Shown here one piece after another: positions 59,770 to 64,000 of a stretch of 64,000 nucleotides of DNA. The notes beneath the pieces were generated by a model. It ran no database searches and had not been told where the DNA came from. It was given only the letters and a program-made list of their open reading frames with translations. The DNA comes from 2-02-FULL-55-14 sp964473365 (lineage in GTDB: Bacteria; Bacteroidota; Ignavibacteria; UBA10030): assembly GCA_964473365.1 (NCBI GenBank), contig CAYYOV010000012.1:21479-85478 (forward strand), given 5' to 3'. The position numbers and the translations under genes were made by a program. Within the stretch, counting starts at the first letter, position 1. Every line of letters begins with the position of its first letter.

Positions 59770-60648
59770 ATGCGCGCCTTCCTTGCCCTCCTGCTGCTCG
59801 TCTCTTCCAGCCTTGTCTGTCAAACGCTCGAGGACCAGCTCGCTCCATATGGAACGCTGGTTCGCCTGTCGCTGCCGACGGCCCCTTTTCCCCATCCGGA
59901 CCGCGAAGCCGGCCACGTTTACGGGGGCAATCGCTTTCCGGCGGAGGTCCACTACCGGGACAGCACCGTACTGGTCTTCATCCCCACCGGATTCCGTCCC
60001 GACCGTCCGCTCGATCTTGCTGTGCACATCCATGGCTGGTGGGCCGGCGTTGAGACGGTGATCATGAAGTTCCGACTGGCGGAACAGCTGACGGCGAGCG
60101 GAAAGAACGCCATTCTCGTCATTCCGCAAGGGCCGAAGAACGCTCCCGATTCCTTCGGCGGGCGCCTGGAGGACGAGAACGGTTTCAGACGGTTCATCGA
60201 CCAGGTCGGTCAGGAGCTGTACGCTCGAAAGCTTGTCGCCGCGCCGACCGTTCGTCATGTCGTGCTGTCGGGCCACAGCGGTGCATACCACATGATCTCG
60301 TTCGTCCTGCTCCACGGGGGGGCCACGGAAAAGATCCGCGAGGTCTACCTCTTCGACGCGCTGTATGGCCAGCTCGAGAAGTACGGGCATTGGCTGACCC
60401 AGTCGACCGGGCGCTTCGTCGCCGTGTATTGCGACAGCGGAGGAACGAAGGAGACGACCGAATCGCTCATGGAGGACCTGCGGGGTTGGGGCGTCCCGTT
60501 CGCTTCGTGGGAGGAAACGGATCCTGCACTGGACCTGAAGAAAGAGCGGATCACGTTCATTCATTCCGACCTCGAGCACAACGAGGTCCTGATGATGCGG
60601 AGCCAGTACCAGAGATACTTGCAGAGTGGGACGTTGGAAGATCGGTGA
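59770..60648 (+). CDS. Exported alpha/beta-hydrolase (esterase-like)
   Basis: 292 residues. A signal peptide (about 1-17) precedes an alpha/beta hydrolase with the oxyanion VHIHGWW (85-91), the nucleophile Ser170 in LSGHSGAY and a probable His in the C-terminal HNEVL region. An Asp may be in VYLFDALYG. The layout recalls feruloyl-esterase or PHB-depolymerase-like proteins, but the substrate is unknown. It stands alone, with tandem repeats and a MITE-like element downstream. Confidence 0.75.
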   Translation: MRAFLALLLLVSSSLVCQTLEDQLAPYGTLVRLSLPTAPFPHPDREAGHVYGGNRFPAEVHYRDSTVLVFIPTGFRPDRPLDLAVHIHGWWAGVETVIMKFRLAEQLTASGKNAILVIPQGPKNAPDSFGGRLEDENGFRRFIDQVGQELYARKLVAAPTVRHVVLSGHSGAYHMISFVLLHGGATEKIREVYLFDALYGQLEKYGHWLTQSTGRFVAVYCDSGGTKETTESLMEDLRGWGVPFASWEETDPALDLKKERITFIHSDLEHNEVLMMRSQYQRYLQSGTLEDR

Positions 60649-60710
60649 AGAGTGAAAGGTGATAGGTGAAAAGTGAACAGTGAAAAGTGAAAGGTGAAAG
60701 GTGAAACGTG
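60644..60710. repeat. Short tandem repeat around GTGAAAAGTGAAAGG
   Basis: Overlapping copies of a 7-8 bp unit (GTGAAAG/GTGAAAA/GTGAACA) run from the hydrolase stop for about 67 bp. The rest of the 314-bp gap to dinB holds the MITE-like element and no gene. Confidence 0.7.
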
Positions 60711-60764
60711 CTGGAGAGCGGATCCACAGCGTTCGAGTTTCGGATTTTGTTCTTGGCACTTGTT

Positions 60765-60928
60765 TAGAACTGGTCTCAAAAAAACAAATTGCAAAGAAAC
60801 AATCTTTTCGCGCGGCGATCGCAGCGGTAGCAACGACCGCAACGTTGAGATATGAGCGTTTCGACTTAACGCCGCGATCGCTGCACACGCTGCGAGCGTT
60901 GCGTGAAACGTTTTTGAGATGGCTTCTA
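60765..60928. mobile_element. MITE-like element, 164 bp, copy B
   Basis: Same length, ends and orientation as the element at 46431-46594 (about 13 differences by eye). It ends 34 bp before the dinB start, so it lies where the dinB promoter or SOS operator is expected. It encodes no protein, although one reading frame is open in both copies. Confidence 0.8.
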
Positions 60929-60962
60929 GAATTTGTTTCTTCGCATTTTGAATTTCCGCCTC

Positions 60963-62183
60963 ATGTCCTGGATCGCCCATCTTGACCTCGATTGCTTCTT
61001 TGTCTCCGTCGAGCGCATCAACGACCCGACGCTGATCGGCAAGCCAGTGGTCGTCGGCGGGAGCCCGAAGGGTCGGGGCGTGGTCGCGTCGGCGTCGTAC
61101 GAGGCGAGGGCGTTCGGCGTCCGGTCGGCCATGCCGACGGCCCAAGCCCTCCGATTGTGCCCTTCCCTGCTCGTCGTCCGCGGACATCACGACCAGTACG
61201 GCGAGATCTCCCACAGGCTCTACGAGCGGATGCTCCAGCTGGCCCCCGTCGTGGAGCGCGCCTCCATCGACGAGATGTACCTCGACTTCACGGGGACGGA
61301 GCGGCTCTACGACAACGATCTTCCCGCCTTCATGAAGAAGTTGAAGCAGATCGTCCGCGACGAATTCTCCCTGCCGTGCACCGTTGCCCTCTCCGCCAAC
61401 AAGCTCGTTTCGAAGATCGCGACGGGCACCGCCAAACCCGACGGCGTGATCACAGTCCCCCATGGCACCGAGGCCGCCTTTCTGGCGCCGTTGCCGGCGA
61501 ACGTCATTCCGGGTGTCGGCGCGAAGACCGAGGAGTTCCTGACGCGGCACGGGTTCCGGACCGTGGGCGATATCCAGAAGCGGACGCAGGACGAGTTCAT
61601 GGACCTGCTCGGGAAGCACGGCCTCTGGATCTACGCGGCCGCCCATGGGAGGGGGTCTGAACACGTTTCCTCAGAGTATACGCGCAAGAGCATTTCGCGG
61701 GAAGAGACGTTCGGGCACGACATTCAGGACCTTGCCGAGCTGGAGCGGCTCCTGTTCGAGTTGACGGAAGATGTCTGCGCGTCGCTGCGTAGAAAGGGCT
61801 GGAAGACCCGCACGGTCTCGATCAAGTTCCGGTACACCGATTTTACGACGTTCACCCGCGACCACACCGTGGAACCGACCGACCATGACGCCGTCATCTA
61901 CAAGACGGCCGTGGACCTGCTTCGGGAGAACTTCGACCGGCGACGAAAGCTGCGTCTGATCGGAGTTCGGCTCTCCAACTTCTCTGAGGAGACGCAACTG
62001 GACCTCGGGCTCGACCCTGCGGCGGGAAAGAATGAGAACGTCCTGAAGGCCATGGACGAGATCCGGAAGAAGTTCGGCGCTTCCGTCGTCCACCTGGGGA
62101 CCGGGCTCGGCTCTGACGACAATTCCTCTTCACCTGCCTCATCCGCACCGCAAACACCGCCGCGACCTCGCCGACCTCGCTGA
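60963..62183 (+). CDS. dinB: DNA polymerase IV (Y-family)
   Basis: 406 residues from ATG 60963. Translesion polymerase: metal ligands Asp8 in HLDLDCFF and Asp103/Glu104 in SIDEMYLD, the YEARAFGVRSAMP fingers segment, and IPGVGAKTEEFLTRHG of the thumb helix-hairpin-helix. The little-finger domain follows, and the tail (about 385-406) is Ser/Pro/Arg-rich; no clear clamp-binding box was seen. An in-frame ATG at 60933 is possible but less typical. The upstream region is occupied by a MITE-like element. Confidence 0.94.
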   Translation: MSWIAHLDLDCFFVSVERINDPTLIGKPVVVGGSPKGRGVVASASYEARAFGVRSAMPTAQALRLCPSLLVVRGHHDQYGEISHRLYERMLQLAPVVERASIDEMYLDFTGTERLYDNDLPAFMKKLKQIVRDEFSLPCTVALSANKLVSKIATGTAKPDGVITVPHGTEAAFLAPLPANVIPGVGAKTEEFLTRHGFRTVGDIQKRTQDEFMDLLGKHGLWIYAAAHGRGSEHVSSEYTRKSISREETFGHDIQDLAELERLLFELTEDVCASLRRKGWKTRTVSIKFRYTDFTTFTRDHTVEPTDHDAVIYKTAVDLLRENFDRRRKLRLIGVRLSNFSEETQLDLGLDPAAGKNENVLKAMDEIRKKFGASVVHLGTGLGSDDNSSSPASSAPQTPPRPRRPR

Positions 62184-62913
62184 GCATCACCAGCTTCGCT
62201 CCTTCCTCCCAACCGCTCCTTCAGAGGCACCCATCCTCAGACCGTTCATTGCCGACTCGATCGGCGGGAATCGGTACACCCATGCAGTAGAATAGGTCTT
62301 TCAAGCGATGCCTACCCACGAATTCTCGAACCTGGGATTCTCATCCTTGCGATGCAACAAAAGAGCTACACTTGGCAACAAGGCTGCTAGCGGATCGTGG
62401 GGAGGATCCACGATATTGCTGCGTTGAAGCGACAAGCGTTCCCTTTGCAACAGATGCTTTTCGCAATCTTGAGACGCATGCATCGCCCCCAGATCGGTCG
62501 TCCTTCTTGCGCGCGCAGAGTGCGAAGGTTGTGGCCACCGGCAGCGGCCTTTTTTCTTTCTTCATTGATTCACCAGACGAGCTTCGGTACTTTCATGGCA
62601 TCAGCTCATCGAGGCGTGATGAGAGCGTGGTACGGTAGGCCTTCGAAGAGTGCGCCCGCATTCATCGAAGGCTTTTTGCTTTCGTACGCACCGCTCCTCT
62701 GAGGGGGACTCGTGCTGACGCATGGAGTTTCTCCATGGGTACACTGAGTCCGACCACACCGCGTCGCATGACGCGATCCCCCTTCCTTCAGGAATCCCTG
62801 GAGGACCCTCCATTGTGTGCTTTTTCCTTCTGCCGCCGTCGAAGGCTGGCCGGGTCATTCCACAGGGCAGTTGCTCTTGTCCGTCTTCTGGGTCCAACCG
62901 GGAACGCGATCTC
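62184..62913 (+). other. 730-bp non-coding stretch with several hairpins
   Basis: No reading frame here looks like a real protein on either strand. Structured spots include a 7-bp hairpin (ATCGTGG 62394-62400 with CCACGAT 62408-62414), an imperfect one at 62502-62528, a GC-rich segment followed by a T run near 62536-62558, the terminator at 62639-62677 and a nested inverted repeat at 62707-62752 (GGACTC/GAGTCC outside, CATGGAG/CTCCATG inside). A small RNA is possible. Confidence 0.5.
62639..62680 (+). terminator. Intrinsic terminator without an obvious gene upstream
   Basis: GCCTTCGA (62639-62646) pairs with TCGAAGGC (62665-62672), an inner TGCG/CGCA pair extends the stem, and TTTTTGCTTT follows. 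The nearest upstream gene, dinB, ends 455 bp earlier. Confidence 0.75.
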
Positions 62914-64000
62914 ATGATCGGCCAGACCATATCCCACTATAGGATCCTCGAGAAGCTCGGCGGCGGAGGGATGGGCGTGGTCTACAAAGCCCTGGACCTC
63001 AAGCTCGACCGCCCTGTTGCGCTCAAATTCCTCCCCCCGGAGTTGAGTCTCGATCCCGACGCCAAGGAACGCTTCGTCCACGAGGCCAAAGCAGCCTCCG
63101 CCCTCCAGCACCACAACATCTGCACTGTCCACGACATCGACGACCAAGAAGGCGGCCGTATGTTCATCGTCATGGACAGTTACGACGGAGAGACGCTCAA
63201 AGCACGGATCGCGAAGTCCCGCCTCCGGAGCGAGGAAGCGATCGAGATCGCAACTCAGATCGCCCAGGGCCTGGCAGAGGCGCATGCTCACGGCATCGTG
63301 CATCGCGATGTGAAGCCTGCCAACGTCGTCGTGACGAAGTCGGGCGTGGTCAAGATCCTCGATTTTGGGCTGGCCAAACTAAGCACAGCCACGAAGCTGA
63401 CGAAAACGGGGAGCACGCTGGGGACGGTGGCGTACATGGCGCCGGAACAGTTGCAGGGGGGCGAGGTCGACGCGAGGGCCGATATCTTTTCGCTGGGGGT
63501 GGTGCTGTATGAGATGCTGACCGGCAAGACGCCATTCCGGGGGGACCATGAAGCGGCGTTGATGTACTCCATCCTCAACGAAGAACCGGAGCCGCTGCCG
63601 AACAACCTGCCGGACGTCACCCCGGAGGTCCTTCACATCGTGAGCCGGGCGCTCGAAAAGGACCGGACGAATCGCTACCGGTCGATGGAAGATATGCTCA
63701 TCGACCTCATGCGCGCACGAAGGGAGACGTCCCAGGTGTCATTGCCGGTCTTTGGCACGCTACGCCGGGCCACGCCTCGGGTCCGTGCTCTCGTAGCGGC
63801 CACGGCGTTCTTCGTCATTGCTGCTGGAGCGATCTCGCTCTATTTGTTCAACCGACCAGACCGACTCCCGAAGATCAATCCGAACAGCACGATAAAAATC
63901 GTGGACGTGCCCGTCAAGTCGATGGAATCCCAATGTCTTTCACGTGACGGCAACTGGATCGCGTACAGCGGGCTAAATCCAGACCGCACCTGGGATATCT
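62914..64000 (+). CDS. PknB-type serine/threonine kinase, N-terminal part (runs off the window)
   Basis: 362 residues are in the window. The kinase domain (about 8-268) has LGGGGMGVVYKA, Lys38 in VALKFL, Glu57, HRDVKPANV (130-138, Asp132), DFG (150-152), the activation-segment APEQL and GVVLYEMLTG, so it looks active. A membrane span at about 293-312 follows, then an extracytoplasmic part beginning IKIVDVPVKSMESQCLSRDGNWIAYSG, which looks like the first blade of a TolB/WD40-type propeller. Such kinase-propeller proteins are frequent in Acidobacteria and Ignavibacteria. ATG 62914 gives the family start IGQTISHYRILEKLG. Confidence 0.9.
   Translation, partial: MIGQTISHYRILEKLGGGGMGVVYKALDLKLDRPVALKFLPPELSLDPDAKERFVHEAKAASALQHHNICTVHDIDDQEGGRMFIVMDSYDGETLKARIAKSRLRSEEAIEIATQIAQGLAEAHAHGIVHRDVKPANVVVTKSGVVKILDFGLAKLSTATKLTKTGSTLGTVAYMAPEQLQGGEVDARADIFSLGVVLYEMLTGKTPFRGDHEAALMYSILNEEPEPLPNNLPDVTPEVLHIVSRALEKDRTNRYRSMEDMLIDLMRARRETSQVSLPVFGTLRRATPRVRALVAATAFFVIAAGAISLYLFNRPDRLPKINPNSTIKIVDVPVKSMESQCLSRDGNWIAYSGLNPDRTWDI

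Noticed and set aside
60644..60710. GTGAAAG tandem units as a coding or CRISPR element.
   Set aside because: The unit is 7-8 bp with no spacers and contains stops in most frames; slippage sequence is the simplest reading.
60561..61664. 367-codon open frame on the minus strand opposite dinB.
   Set aside because: It runs across dinB, the repeat element and the GTGAAAG array; no domain is present and dinB motifs are on the other strand.
62320..62410. tRNA-like T-arm on the minus strand (GGTTCGAGA near 62325-62335).
   Set aside because: The five bases either side of the loop do not pair, and no acceptor or anticodon stem can be built around it.

Overview
The window reads as a GC-rich (about 60% by eye), Gram-negative chromosome fragment from a member of the Bacteroidota/Chlorobiota/Ignavibacteriota (FCB) group, probably a metagenome-assembled genome. 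Pointers are a lipid A gene (lpxB), an AmpG/NagZ-type murein recycling set with a GH3-beta-lactamase fusion and a DUF4922 protein, a few promoter candidates that resemble the Bacteroidota TTTG-N19-TAnnTTTG pattern, and an assembly gap of 100 N flanked by two identical 55-bp ends. No rRNA, tRNA, CRISPR array, prophage or complete insertion sequence was seen; the lineage is an inference.

Layout. Positions 1-24357 run on the minus strand: lpxB (partial), an isoprenylcysteine-methyltransferase-like membrane protein, an MtnX-like HAD phosphatase, smc, a GH2-like pseudoenzyme fused to a membrane domain, tpiA, gatB, sucC, a zinc-ribbon/DUF2007 protein, pruA, then a murein-recycling island (14349-24357: small membrane protein, NagZ-beta-lactamase fusion, AmpG, SpoIID, DUF4922 HIT/GalT-like protein, GNAT, GT2, BadF-type sugar kinase). 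Positions 24567-33538 run on the plus strand and form a redox/signalling block: TlpA, DsbD, a histidine kinase with a CxxCH haem-binding motif in its sensor domain, a Cys-rich exported protein, a small membrane protein, a rubrerythrin-like exported protein and a large hybrid kinase. Positions 33731-48172 run on the minus strand: a light-responsive operon (CarH-type B12 regulator, methyltransferase, folE, carotenoid-desaturase-like flavoprotein, photolyase), folD, ymdB, a four-gene surface-polysaccharide operon, a DUF2721 protein and purM. Positions 48388-64000 run on the plus strand: FAH-family hydrolase, small membrane protein, ParA-like ATPase coupled to an M23 peptidase, a CocE-type hydrolase, valS, OsmC, AbgT transporter, esterase-like protein, dinB, a 730-bp non-coding stretch and the start of a Ser/Thr kinase.

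How the genes work together. The two strongest functional neighbourhoods are (i) the murein-recycling island, in which AmpG would import muropeptides, NagZ and SpoIID would cut glycan bonds, the BadF kinase would phosphorylate the amino sugar and the GalT/Ap4A-phosphorylase-like DUF4922 protein could activate it to a nucleotide sugar; and (ii) the CarH operon, in which a B12 photoreceptor would de-repress photolyase, folate synthesis (photolyase antenna) and a carotenoid-type enzyme in light. Non-coding structure includes a 164-bp MITE-like element in two copies (46431, 60765), a second hairpin repeat in two copies (10637, 12500), and several terminators.
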